Shown here: positions 53,882 to 64,000 of the stretch, one piece after another
How the letters are laid out: every line of letters begins with the position of its first letter
Position numbering within the stretch: the first letter of the stretch is position 1
Assembly (NCBI GenBank): GCA_963576735.1
Contig: OY755191.1
Coordinates: 5,485,608-5,549,607 of the forward strand
DNA from: Bedellia somnulentella
Taxonomy: Eukaryota; Arthropoda; Insecta; Lepidoptera; Bedelliidae
Length of the DNA: 64,000 bases
Direction of reading: 5' to 3'
The notes under the pieces: model-generated
Seen by the model: only the letters and a program-made list of their open reading frames with translations
Told to the model about the DNA's origin: nothing
The model's database searches: none
Made by a program: the position numbers and the translations under genes

Positions 53882-54040
53882 TTTTTTGGGCGATGCGGTT
53901 AGAAACATATCACCAATCATACTTTATATCTACTATATTCTCCCCTATCAACTTCCAAATGTGGCTGAGGAGTTTCTAGCTTTAAAGATTAGCTATCTCT
54001 TTTGGGATCTATTGGCTTGAGTATATGTATGTATGTACAT
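53882..54040 (+). repeat. SINE-B 3' half joined to the mariner break
   Basis: Starts mid-element (ttttttgggcgatgcggtta) exactly where the mariner stops and ends with attggcttgagtatatgtat and an ATGT tail. A 5'-truncated SINE-B insertion accompanied by loss of the mariner end. Confidence 0.75.
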
Positions 54041-54299
54041 TGACGTATAAGGAATAGTAAATGAGAGAATAAGTCTTTACTCATTATAGTTTATTCCTTT
54101 TGAATATTGACCATATCTTCAAAACATTATCTTCAGCGTAAGAATATGATTTAAATATAATAACAATATCATAAAACTACGCTACATTACATTTCCTGAA
54201 GTAAACACGCTCTAAAACTAAAAGAATGATAACTTTCAATATATTGAATTTACTACACTACTGATAAAAATTACTAAGTCTTCATTAAAACACGTGTAA

Positions 54300-57200
54300 T
54301 TAATCATCATAATAATTATTTAGTGGTCTTCGTGAAGCTGTTAACATAGATTTGTCTTCAGGACATGGAGTCTGTCGGTAATCTGAAAAGACAAGCAAAG
54401 ATGTAGATGGACAAAATAATAAATTAAATTAAAACATTTTGAATCGTGTCAGATTGCAATCAAAAGACAGATTAAATAGATTCTAGGACATTATTGTATC
54501 ATTAAAATATAACACCATTGGGTGTACATGTACAAAATAGTTTTATCAGATTGTTTAAGAAGAAATCTTTTGTAGTAAAAATTGTTGTGTGCTCAATGAA
54601 TCAATTGTAATAATCTTTCTATTCTCCTATTTATTATATGATCATTTATACAATTGCTATTCGTTTACATGCAGAAACGCTAAATTATGCTGTCACTCCC
54701 AAGTTTAAATTCCGAAGCTAGATTACAACTGATATTTTACATAACGAACATTAAAGGAAGAAAGTATTTTATCCCCACACTTCTTCTCCGAATAAAATTG
54801 TACACAAAAATGTCACAAAAGTAAAGAATAAATTAAGGATAAATTAGAAATTATCCCCACATGAGGTTTTCATGAACAAAACATTCTAATTACATGTCAC
54901 CTTTATGTCACAAAAGTGGGGCCCAGTGAAAGATGCAATCACTTCCTAGCTTAAAATATGTTATTTTAGTTGTTTAAGTCTGTTTTTAATATTTTTTATG
55001 CATGTTTGTGTCCTCAAGAGGAAAATAAAGTATTTTTCTTTCTTTCTCAAAGTCCACAGCTGCATCACAATTAATTTTCACACTAACATACATACATACA
55101 TATACTCACGGCTATATTTCCCTAGAAGGGGTAGCTAGAGCTAAGGAATTATAAATTCCTCAGCCACTTTTATAAGTTGAGTGGGGAAAAGATGGTAAAA
55201 ATAAAGGTTTTTGGTGATGGGTTTCCAACCGCATCGTCCTAAAATCCAATAAAAAGCCTCAATACCCTTAGTCGCCTCTTACGACACCCGTGGGTAGAAA
55301 GGGGTAGCGACATTCTAAGCCGGCACTACACGGCAAATTCCCTTAAACGTAAGAATATATTTTCATCTACATACTTCTCCTCCTAACGCAGTTGTAGTCA
55401 AACATGTCGCAAAGATCTCTGAAGCCCATGACGTCACCGGAGTGGCTCAGACCACAGATGGGCACGCGGTCGTGGTTGCAGGACTTGGCCAATGAGCACC
55501 ATTTGGTTCCCATCTGGAATATAATAGGTTATCATAGTGGTAATAAATAAAGAATAAATAAGGGAAAGAAAAATTTCGACACAGGCGGGAAACGAACCCG
55601 CGAACTCGGGTATACGCCCCGACGCTCTGCCAATTGAGCCACCGTGTCAATGGCTGCCAGCGCGAAATTCTTCTATCCTTTATTTCTTTTACACGTTTAA
55701 GTAGTGTTCCCGCCTGTGTCGAAGTTTTTCTTTCCTTTATTTATTCTTTATTTATTAGTAATAAGCCCCACATGAGGTTTTCATGAACAAAAAGATTTAA
55801 ATTATCATATTATTTTATTTGTAGTGTTGGCTTAGAATCGCACTTCTATTTTTTCCCCGCAGGTGGCATGTGAGGTGATAAAGGGATGGGGTTGTTTAAG
55901 CTGTTTTTAGGCGATGCGGCTGGAGACCAAAATACCTTCAAAAGTAGCTAAGAAATTAATAGTTCTTGAATGCTGCCTACCCCTTTTTTTTAGAATATAT
56001 AGCCGTGAGTATGTAACTATTCTGGCCATAAATTCTGTTTTTATTTATATATGCCGTGTAGTGTCGGCTTAGAATAGCACTACCCCATTTCTTCCGGTGG
56101 GAGTACGTAAGAGGCGACTAACGGTATTGGGGCTTTTAAGGGATTTTTGGGCGATGCGGTTGGAGACCCATCACCAACAACCTTTATATTACCATCTTTC
56201 CCCACTAAAATTTCCAAAAGTAGCTGAGGAATTTTTTATTCCTTAGCTCTAGCTACCCCTTCTAGGGATCTATAGCCGTGAGTATATGTATGTATGTATG
56301 TATTTTTTATAATTTTTTGAATGTTGAACTTGGAACAATGCTATGTCTTTTTGTTCATTGAGAGTTACGTTTTGCAAAACTGCAAGATATTTGTAATTAA
56401 TTTAATATTATAAAATTGAGTGGGTTGTTAAAGAAGCTAAACCTTGGCGCTATCGTTCATTTTCAATTTACAAATGTCTTAATTGCGGTTTATTTAATAA
56501 CAGATAGTTAGCTAGTATAACAGTGTTTTAAACAATATTTTAAAGAAACATTTTACCTTTCTTCCCATATTGATATCTTCACGGTCACGATCTTTTGGTG
56601 GTCCATGGCAGTATATCACCGACCACGTGCAGCTTACGATCATAACAACTTGAAAAATTAAGCATAGGAACATAATTATGGTAAATTATTTACAGCTACA
56701 TTTTTCATCCTATATATATACTAAATAATTAAATAATAATTTTGGAACAATATTAAAATACTAAATGTAAACTATAATCAATATTAAAAAGTAGGCGATG
56801 TTCAATACATGATTATTGTAACAGGATGATTTAATTTCAAAATAATGGGGTCAAATCGTCGAACCTCCCCATTTTATTTTAGGTATGATGCAAAACATAT
56901 TCCTTTTAACCGACTTCGAAAAAAGGAGTGTTCTCAATTCGACCGTATTTTTTTTTTGTGTTTTTTCGCCGATTACTTTTGCCGATTGGTACCATGATGG
57001 GTACCAATCGGCAAATGATATTGGGGTCTGATGATGGAATCCTGGAGAAATCTAGGGGAACCCTCAAACTTTATATTGGCATTTGCTTCTGAAAATCATA
57101 TTCTTATGCTGCTGAGCTGATGATGGAAGGTGTGGGTCCTCAATCACTAGGAGTTAGGAAACAGTTCTCTTCATAGCTTTTATGAAGAGAAGTACAGGTT

Positions 57201-58358
57201 CACTAAACATTTCTTTTGTTATGTTATTGTTACCGAGAAGAACCATGAGACCAGGATCTGATGATGGCATCCCAGTAAATTGAGGGGACTGTCGAAACTC
57301 ACAATTATGTGACAGTGTATTTGTTTAAAACGCCAATAGGCCTGCCCTGTATAACGTGAGAACACTGCCCAAGCAAATCGTGGGTACTCTAAACAACAGG
57401 TGACAATGTCACGTGATATTCAGAAGTATTACTACCTCTGCTAACCCCTTCGGGGATATTCTGCGTGAACGTTTGAGTCTTTCTTGAGATGTAGAATTGT
57501 AGACCATCGCCGTTCGAGGGATTTCAAGAACAATGTAAAGTTACATATCGTTGAGCCTCTTTAATGTCGTACAATAATAGAAATACCGGAAATACGAAGA
57601 ATAAAACAGTAACCATCGCTTTCTCATCCGAGAGACATCTTTGCCAGGTCCACCCATCTCTAAAAGTCGTAAAATAAAAGATTTTTTAACAAAAAGAAAC
57701 CCGATTTCATAGTTGTAAAGGCAACCGAAATTAAACAATCTAGTACTAAAAAGTACGAAATAAGTTTTTTAATTGAATATGAGTACTGTGATTAATACCT
57801 TAGCAATTTCTTCATTCCACGCGTCAGTTCAACCTACCTAAATATTAAAATTCTCTTAAATAAATTTTTGAGTCGGTGCCAGTCAAACAAAAGTAAATTC
57901 ACCCTACTATCTATCTCTGATTGTTACAATCTAAACAATATATATATATATATCGTTTAGATGGTAATACGTACAAAAATCAATTAACCCTACAACTACA
58001 AGGTATCCTACATTGTAAATGCATATGAAGGGCGAAATACACACTTATTGTTATCAATCATCACGCAGGCTGGCACCGGCTCACAAATTAATTTAAGAGA
58101 ATTTTAAGATTTAGGTAGGTTGAACTGACGCGTGTGGAATAAAGAAATTGCTAAGGTATTAATCACAGTACTCATATTCAATTAAAAAACTTATTTCGTA
58201 CTTTTTAGTACTAGATTGTTTATTTTCGGTTGTTTTTACAACTATGGAGTCGGTTTTCTTTTTGTTAAAAATTATTTTTTATTTTATGAGCTAAAACCAT
58301 TTCCTAACATCTTTTATTAGTTAATGAGATACTTACCAAAAAATATATTAAACCCCAT
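54300..58358 (-). CDS. Secreted Kazal-like protein with short tail, 111 aa
   Basis: Four minus-strand exons fit in phase: 58358-58337 (22 nt), 56648-56557, 55513-55375 and 54382-54300. The micro-exon M-G-F-N-I-F-F (donor gtaagt, phase 1) joins V-V-M-I-V-S-C-T-W-S-V-I-Y-C as a signal peptide. Its acceptor is caag, which is unusual; alternatively translation could start at ATG 56671 (M-F-L-C-L-I-F-Q) without the micro-exon. The Kazal-like exon has C-x5-C-x7-C-G-x13-C-D-M-x4-C. The last exon (Y-R-Q-T-P-C-P-E-D) supplies one more Cys and a polar end. Its tail resembles that of the 46.8-51.4-kb gene. The introns hold two SINE-B copies, a tRNA-like foldback, a SINE-A piece and a 620-bp foldback element. 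Confidence 0.75.
54383..55084. other. Intron sequence, mostly unrecognised
   Basis: Contains one short match (ccccacatgaggttttcatg, 54855-54874) to the flank of the tRNA-like foldback elements at 28.9 and 55.5 kb, and otherwise AT-rich sequence. Confidence 0.4.
55085..55335 (-). repeat. SINE-B, older subtype, complete
   Basis: Tail catacatacatacatatact, gtagctagagctaaggaatt, then the acgacacccgtgggtagaaa version of the 5' block and the head attctaagccggcactacac. Immediately 3' of the Kazal-like exon of the surrounding gene. Confidence 0.85.
55543..55775. repeat. Foldback element with a tRNA-like centre, longer copy
   Basis: The ends taaagaataaataagggaaa and ctttcctttatttattcttt are inverted. 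Between them the minus strand reads a tRNA-like block, ggtggctcaattggcagagc (D arm, box A) and cgggttcgtttcccgcc (T arm, box B), plus about 60 bp more. The collapsed copy is at 28908-29022. Probably a SINE whose 3' end was duplicated in inverted form. Confidence 0.7.
55815..56310 (+). repeat. Two SINE-B copies in series
   Basis: A decayed older copy at 55815-56020 (gtagtgttggcttagaatcg to atatagccgtgagtatgtaa) is followed by a well-preserved one at 56051-56310 with an ATGT tail. Confidence 0.8.
56905..57295 (+). repeat. Interspersed repeat starting 'ttaaccgacttcgaaaaaa'
   Basis: The motifs ccgacttcgaaaaaaggag, ttctcaattcgaccgtattt and gcaaatgatattggggtctg form a phrase set I have met repeatedly in lepidopteran genomes. 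Family not certain. It ends where a SINE-A 3' half starts. Confidence 0.45.
57298..57485 (+). repeat. SINE-A 3' half
   Basis: Starts at cacaattatgtgacagtgta and runs to ttctgcgtgaacgtttgagt; it has no tail. 5'-truncated. Confidence 0.8.
57668..58288. repeat. Foldback element, about 215-bp arms
   Basis: The arms 57668-57882 and 58070-58288 are inverted, nearly identical copies (acaaaaagaaacccgattt, ttcaacctacctaaatatt, gagtcggtgccag). The loop is about 190 bp with a TA repeat at 57943. It ends 49 bp before the micro-exon of the surrounding Kazal-like gene. A fragment is at 1204-1305. Confidence 0.85.
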
Positions 58359-58503
58359 TATTCTTCCGTTCTCAACCCCTTTCACAGCTAAACTGACTTC
58401 GATAAAACAACTATTAATAACGAAAACTTCGTTGACAAACATATTCTATTGTCTAGTTTATAACACCCTGTACTCTAGGAAATAATAAGTAGTTAAGTTA
58501 TTA

Positions 58504-60541
58504 CTATAATGTTGGTAATTGCTCGCACTTCCACGCACTGGCTATGTCGTAGCCTGAAACCAAATATAAACAGACAATTTTCACACGGTTAATTGTATAC
58601 ATGCATATACTCACGACTTGAAAAGAGTAGCCAGAAGCAGATAAAGGTATATTAAGTTATATAGCCATGAACATTGCCGTGTATGGCCGGCTTAGAATGT
58701 CACTACCCCTTTCTACCCAAGGGTTTCATAAGAGACGACTAAGGGTATGGGGCTTTTTTAAGTAGTTTTTGAACAATGCGGTTGGAGACCCGTCGCAAAC
58801 GATACTTTAATTTCTACTATTTTGGTCCCTATCAACTTCCAAACGTAGCTGAGGATTTTTAGCCCTGAAGCTCTGGTCACCCCTTTTTAGGATACATGTA
58901 TGAATGTTGAATCCAAAAAGACTGGCATATTAAGTAAGAGTGTATTTTTTAAACCAAGTTGTAGATAACCACGCTACGGACTTAACCATATTCCAGTTCT
59001 AAAATTATTGACCACATTATTGGTTTTCTAGAAGATTTGATTTAGATCTCGCAGTTTGTGTTTATGAAGAAAAACTAAAATTTTGCAGAAATAAAGAACT
59101 AAAATCTATAGATTGGAGTTTTTTTCAAGCGTCATAAGGTAACATAACAAATAATTTAACTTACTTGTGCGATACTGGCAGTTAAATTCGATGAGATCAC
59201 AAATATCGAAGAACCGTCGCACATACGTCGTTTTGGAGTCAAAACCACATATCCCTTTGCCGCTGTGAACGCACATTAAGGCGTCATAACAGGTCATCTG
59301 ATAAAGGCATAATACAAATGTGAGTTTACCTTATAAAACAAATTAAATTAAAATAAATATTTAAAAAAAAAAGTATTCGGTCCATTTCCTGCCAGTACGA
59401 GCCACCATAAGGCGGAAAGTGAGTGTGATGTTTCTTTTCATAGTTAGAAAAGCCTCTAGATTTTTTCACCAATCAATGCGCTCTTTTTCAACTACATACA
59501 ATGGCTGTGTAGTGTCGGCTCAGAATAACACTACCCCATTTCTTCCGGTGGGTGAACGTAAGAGGCGACTAACGGTATTGGGGCTTTTTGGGATTTTTGG
59601 GCGATGCGGTTGGAGACCCATCACCAACAAACTTTATTTAACCATCTTTTCCCCACTCAATTTTCCAAAAGTGGCTGAGGAGTTTCTAATTCCTTAGCTC
59701 TAGCTCCTCTTCTAGGGATTTATAGCCGTGAGTATATATGTATATTTATACAAAGGCTGGAAATGGGAAATGAATCCACGATCTTAACGTTTGATGAACC
59801 CTCAATGTTAACCATTTATAGCAACTTATCTTTACCCCAGTCCTTACCCATCAAATGCGATCTTAAGTGCCAGAAGAGCATTGCCTTTGAAAAAGGGTAA
59901 TTAGTTCTGTATGCTCCCCATCAAGTTTAATAAATATCTCAATGCAAAAAGTGGGTTCTAATTCTGAGTCAGGCCTACTTCAATCTGGTTTTATTAAATT
60001 ATGTTAGTGGTTTATTGTTAAGACAACACAAAAGTTAGGGAAAACATCGTAAGCAAGCCATGTATGAGATATCCTATCCAGGCACAAGGGGGTGAACACA
60101 ATGTAACAGAATGTCACGTGATCTCTGCTAGCCTTTAATGGCTGTATGGCTTGAATGATGAACCTAAGAGTTATAGATAGATAGATAAAACCTAACTTCC
60201 ATTATATCGGACCTACTAAAAATAACACAATGAGTTTAATTATAAAAATATAAAAATAGTGAGAAAGCCTACTAGCCAATCATGGCCGGATTAAGGGGAG
60301 GGCTCTTTTTTGCATCAAGGCCCTTAGACAAGTAGCCAATTTAACTGAATGTTGTGCATCACATCTTTACAAATGGAATATAAATCAATTCGCTTGTTTT
60401 CATATCGTAGATCCAAGAGTACCTTACACGTATAATGATAGTATGTTTGGACGTTCTAACTATTACCTGTAAAATAGGGCTTCCTAATGTCTCTTGCAGA
60501 AAATATGTTAGAAGTAGATGAAAGAAAATCATAATTTCCAT
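58504..60541 (-). CDS. Secreted Kazal-like protein with very short tail, 85 aa
   Basis: Three minus-strand exons: 60541-60467, 59297-59165 and 58553-58504. Exon 1 (25 codons) is a signal peptide (M-E-I-M-I-F-F-H-L-L-L-T-Y-F-L) ending in phase 0 at a gtaata donor. Exon 2 has the Kazal-like frame C-x5-C-x7-C-G-x14-C-D-L-x4-C, with F-F-D-I-C at the Kazal Y-x-N-x-C position; donor gtaagt, phase 1. Exon 3 gives only Y-D-I-A-S-A-W-K-C-E-Q-L-P-T-L, whose Cys may complete the six. It is the smallest and most diverged member. The two introns carry SINE-B copies (58.7 and 59.5 kb) and a decayed SINE-A. Confidence 0.8.
58677..58905 (+). repeat. SINE-B, older subtype
   Basis: gccgtgtatggccggcttag, cccctttctacccaagggtt, gaacaatgcggttggagacc and ctctggtcacccctttttag are in order; the tail is very short. 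A tiny minus-strand 3' piece lies just before it at about 58600-58635. Confidence 0.75.
59502..59745 (+). repeat. SINE-B, complete
   Basis: Head ggctgtgtagtgtcggctca to gatttatagccgtgagtata. The body is close to the common form. It lies in intron 1 of the 58.5-60.5-kb gene. Confidence 0.85.
59950..60165 (+). repeat. SINE-A, strongly decayed
   Basis: gttctaattctgagtcaggcc, agggaaaacatcgtaagcaa, tgtcacgtgatctctgctag and tggcttgaatgatgaa follow SINE-A order with large gaps. Confidence 0.6.
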
Positions 60542-61297
60542 GTATTATGCAACTATTTTTCGATTGCGTAGCCTCGGTTTACCAAAACACTCTACAATTG
60601 GCGCAAACAAAATGTTTATATTATACTCAGTTTTGTTTTATTGCTCTTTCAATACAATGTTCTTATCAATGATCAATGAATGTTCGTGCAAACTCGAAAT
60701 ATTAAATTGGCTGATAAATGAAATATAACTTTATGCCGTAAAACTTGATGGGGTAGCAGAGCGAATGTGATATTTCTCTTAGAAATAAAGCATCGTTTAG
60801 TTATTTTTGTCACTATACCTTTAAGAAATAATAATATTTAAAATAATCCCATTTACTTTTATTACTTATCGTAACAGAAATTGATACTGCGAATTCCAGG
60901 CCTTTCAGTAAGCAACAATACGAGTCTTTCCAAAGAAGAAGTCAATTTTTCAAAGTTCCGGTTGTGTATTGTGTCAAAGTATGTCCTATGGGGGCTAAAA
61001 AAGGCTCTTAAGCCTCTAAAGTCTCAAATATTTATCATGGAAAACAAAAACTGGCTGGTTGAAATCCATGGGCGTCCGTCCATCGCCACCTGCCGGCAGA
61101 AAAGAAAACTAGTACAATCTGTACTGTAGCTGATTATGTCGCGTCGGTTAAACTTAGTATAAATAAGTTTTTGTATTTTTACATAGATGGCGCTACATAA
61201 ATCTTACGGACAGTCTAATCTATTTTGCTGATTATATTTAGTTTGTACATAGATTATATTATTTATATTCAGCTGGTTTTCATTTGAACCTAGTGAA
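60542..61297. other. Spacer, no supported gene
   Basis: Open frames at 60540-60728 and 60881-61129 (plus) lack domain, splice or composition support. No repeat recognised. Confidence 0.35.
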
Positions 61298-61530
61298 TTT
61301 TTGCCGGCTTAAAATGACACTACCCGCGGGTGTCGTGAGAGGCGAATAAGGGTATGGGGCTTTTTTAAGTAGTTTTTGGGTGATGCGGTTGGAGACCCAT
61401 CACCAACGATACTTTATTTCTACCATCTTCTCCCCTATCCACTTCCAAATGTGGCTGAGGAGTTTCTAGCTCTGAAGTTCTGGCTACCCCTGTTTTGGAT
61501 TCATACCCGAGAGTGTATATATGTATGTTT
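61298..61530 (+). repeat. SINE-B, older subtype
   Basis: ttgccggcttaaaatgacac, cgggtgtcgtgagaggcgaa, ggtgatgcggttggagaccc, then ccgagagtgtatatatgtat. Confidence 0.8.
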
Positions 61531-61856
61531 AGAATAATTACATTCTGTAGCTTTAATGATTGAAACCTTCGTCCTCGGGGTTCTTATGCGCGCAGATTTT
61601 AAAAGAAATATTATGCACATAATAGGAACTTAGATAATGCTTTGATGAAATAGACATACAAATACAAGTAGAAGTGCCTTTCGTATATCAAAAGTATAAA
61701 TAGATAAAAAAAACATGAGAAATAAAATAAAAGTTAACTAAGTAAGTATTTCTTACTTACTGACCCACTTATACTCATACAAAAATCCCAAAAACCAAAC
61801 CTTAAAATAATATCTTTTAAATAAATGAGAGGTAATGTATACGTAATATATAAGTA

Positions 61857-62105
61857 ACATACATACATATACTCACGGCTATAAATCCCTAGAAGGGGTA
61901 GCCAGAGCTTAGGAATTAAAAATTCTTCAGCCGCTTTTGGAAAGTTTAGTGGGGAAAAGATGGTAAAATAAAGGTTGTTGGTAATGGGTCTCCCACAGCA
62001 TCGCCACAAAATCCCATAAAAGCCCCAATACCGTTAGTGGCCTCTTACGTACACCCACCGGAAGAAATGGAGTAGTACTATTCTAAGCCGACACTACACG
62101 GCAAA
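61857..62105 (-). repeat. SINE-B, complete, minus
   Basis: Tail acatacatacatatactcac, gtagccagagcttaggaatt, gtacacccaccggaagaaat and the head attctaagccgacactacac. Confidence 0.85.
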
Positions 62106-62156
62106 GCAAAGTATATAAGTAAAGATTTATTAAAATAATTTGTATGTTTTCGGAAC

Positions 62157-62620
62157 TGCCGTGTAGTGCCGGCTTAGGGCCAGTTTTTTGATCCTTAGTT
62201 AAAAATATAACCATTTGTCACATTGACTATAGTTACATGACTAACCAGTAGTCAAATCGTAAATCCATTTTGGTTCGATATTTGACATTAGTTACTCTAA
62301 CCACGGGTCAAAAAATGTATTTTGCTGATATCTAACTAATAGTTACGATATTTAACAAATTGTTGAGTTAACCACGGATCAAAAAACTGGCCCTTAGAAT
62401 ATCCTCACCCTTTCTACCCATTACAATAGGCGACTAAGGGATAGGGCTTTTTTTAATTTGCGATGCGGTTGGAGACCCATCACCAACGCTTCTTTATTTC
62501 TACCATCTTGTCTCCTATCAACTTACAAATGTGGCTGAGGAGTTTCTAGCTCTAAAGCTCTTTTTTTTCCCTTTTTGGGATTTATGGCCGTGAGTTTATG
62601 TATGTATGTATGTATTCGTT
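62157..62620 (+). repeat. SINE-B split by a Tourist-like MITE
   Basis: Head ctgccgtgtagtgccggctta (to 62176), then the MITE, then aatatcctcaccctttctac to tatggccgtgagtttatgta and a tail. Confidence 0.85.
62177..62393. mobile_element. Tourist/PIF-Harbinger-type MITE, 217 bp
   Basis: Perfect 18-bp inverted ends gggccagttttttgatcc / ggatcaaaaaactggccc, flanked by TTA on both sides (62174-62176 and 62394-62396), the target duplication typical of the PIF/Harbinger group. The interior repeats related phrases (ttagttac, taaccac) and has no ORF. Confidence 0.9.
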
Positions 62621-64000
62621 TTTGGAAAATCTTTATTAAAGACTAAAGCAATTTTTCTTCTACATAATAAATTCTTATTATACTAGGTTGGCATGGGACC
62701 GTCGGATGCCAATAAAAGGAGCGAAGCTAGCAATTGCCTGATTCTCAGATATTACTTATCGTTGACCGATTTATTCTATAAATATCTCAACACGCGTTGC
62801 TATGCAATTTGTTATGATTCTTTGAATATACTTGTTGGTTTACCTAAACGCGTGATTAATTCTACACAAAACTGCAATGTAGTTATAGTCCTGATTTTTG
62901 AAAACTTAAATTGTTTACAATTATCATTGTTTAAAAAAACATATCTAAATTCCTATTTTCTTTGAAAAAAAAATGTTGAAAAATTTTTGGGAAAAATGTT
63001 CTAGAACTCGAGTATTAGCGTTCAAAAGTTCGAAAAATTACCAACTGTTAAGGCCTATCGAACAATAAGGGGTATCCTAGCGTATGGCTGAATACCGACA
63101 TACATACTAAATTTGCCATCGTTACGAAGAGCCCTTCGCTGCATCCACTTGCCAGAATTGTGTCAATATTTACCAAATGCAAGGAGAAACAACAAACAAA
63201 TACACGACCAATGAAAGATTTTATGAAATACTTCGACTACTTCAATACGATTTTGGGCATAATGAGTACAATCAGAACAAATTAATACAAATAGAGACGC
63301 AGAAACTGTCATTACTGACTGGAATAGATATAAGTCATGAATTCGAACAAACGTGTTCAATTTGGTGATTCACTACAGCGGATACGAAAGTGGCAAAAAC
63401 AATATTATCGAGAAACGTCAACGACTGAAGTATATAGTATCTATAATAATAATTTCGGTAAGGAGTATGGTTGACTCAATCGAAACCTCGTTGTCCTTTG
63501 CGAAACGATTGAAAAACATTATGAAACGGAACGTTTATGTCATCGGGTGACAGTCAATATGGCGACTAAGATTTCTTTGTCAGCAATCAGCACCATTAAA
63601 ATTTAGCAAAATACTCGACAATCCGAATTTTGCGGATAGATATTGTCGACTCAAAATCATTATTTTTTTATGTATTATTATTCAGGTAAGGTTTCGATCG
63701 AGTCTACCGTACCCCGTGACGAAATTATTAATATAGATTCTATTTTCACGTGCTTGGTGCTTGCATTGTTTACGTAATTTTTCCATATACTAACATTATA
63801 TTTTTTTAATGGTGATTATTCCTCTGATTTTTATCAAAATTGACATAAACCATCTAGACATAGTCCTTGACAACCATGCAAAATTTCAGGGTTCTGAGTT
63901 GAGCCGTTTGGGAGGAGTACGATCACAACGAAATGCAAAAGTCGGGGGTAAATAGAGCTTCGCTCGCTACGCTCGCTTCGCTCCAATAAACCCATGCAAA
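62621..64000. other. Terminal region, no confident gene
   Basis: Frames at 62693-62965, 63177-63368 and a 45-codon frame near 63338-63475 (plus; M-N-S-N-K-R-V-Q-F-G-D, with a possible gtaagg donor near 63461) are open but unsupported. The last about 60 bp contain a cgctacgctcgcttcgct repeat. It may belong to a gene or transposon continuing outside the window. Confidence 0.3.

Noticed and set aside
55580..55660. Functional tRNA gene
   Set aside because: The tRNA-like block is embedded in a repeat that occurs at least twice in the window with inverted tails, so it is a mobile-element head.
1..64000. CRISPR arrays, bacterial operons or prophage
   Set aside because: No spaced short direct repeats of that kind, no ribosome-binding sites or gene trains; introns, SINEs and LINEs show eukaryotic nuclear DNA.

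Overview
The window looks like nuclear DNA of a moth or butterfly (Lepidoptera). It is AT-rich, and its genes have small exons with GT...AG introns. It is packed with a tRNA-derived SINE (here SINE-A), a second abundant short element ending in ATGT repeats (SINE-B, resembling a repeat widespread in Lepidoptera), RTE-like and jockey/CR1-like LINE fragments, mariner transposons, piggyBac-type and Tourist-type MITEs, and several long foldback elements. The species cannot be named from the sequence. All gene models are hand-spliced from splice sites, reading phase and paralogue comparison.

The main biological content is a dispersed cluster of small secreted proteins with one Kazal-like domain each. 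Five genes lie on the minus strand (20.4-22.7, 28.6-42.1, 46.8-51.4, 54.3-58.4 and 58.5-60.5 kb). One complete gene (7.1-9.2 kb) and the last exon of another (5.8-6.0 kb) lie on the plus strand. Each complete gene has a signal-peptide start (one exon, or a 16-28 nt micro-exon plus a second exon), one exon of 130-139 nt carrying the frame C-x5-C-x7-C-G-x12-14-C-x6-C (the first spacing is shorter in the 7.1-kb gene), and a last exon entered in phase 1. The last exon is what varies: a Ser/Thr-rich mucin-like tail ending in an E-V/I-R-D-F-Y-K/Q-I-L-K motif (plus-strand genes), a basic Cys-containing tail (two minus-strand genes), or a short tail (three genes). The proteins are probably secreted protease-inhibitor-like peptides, but no target or tissue can be read from the sequence.

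Other genes: a 569-codon Q/K/T/S/N-rich open frame of unknown nature (1.5-3.4 kb, one upstream in-frame stop); a 117-aa secreted protein (17.1 kb); and a spliced THAP9/P-element-type transposase gene on the plus strand (31.5-38.7 kb), which sits inside an 11-kb intron of a minus-strand Kazal-like gene and lacks the usual C-terminal part. The introns and spacers record many nested insertions. In several cases the undisturbed host sequence or a target-site duplication is still visible, so the order of events can be read.
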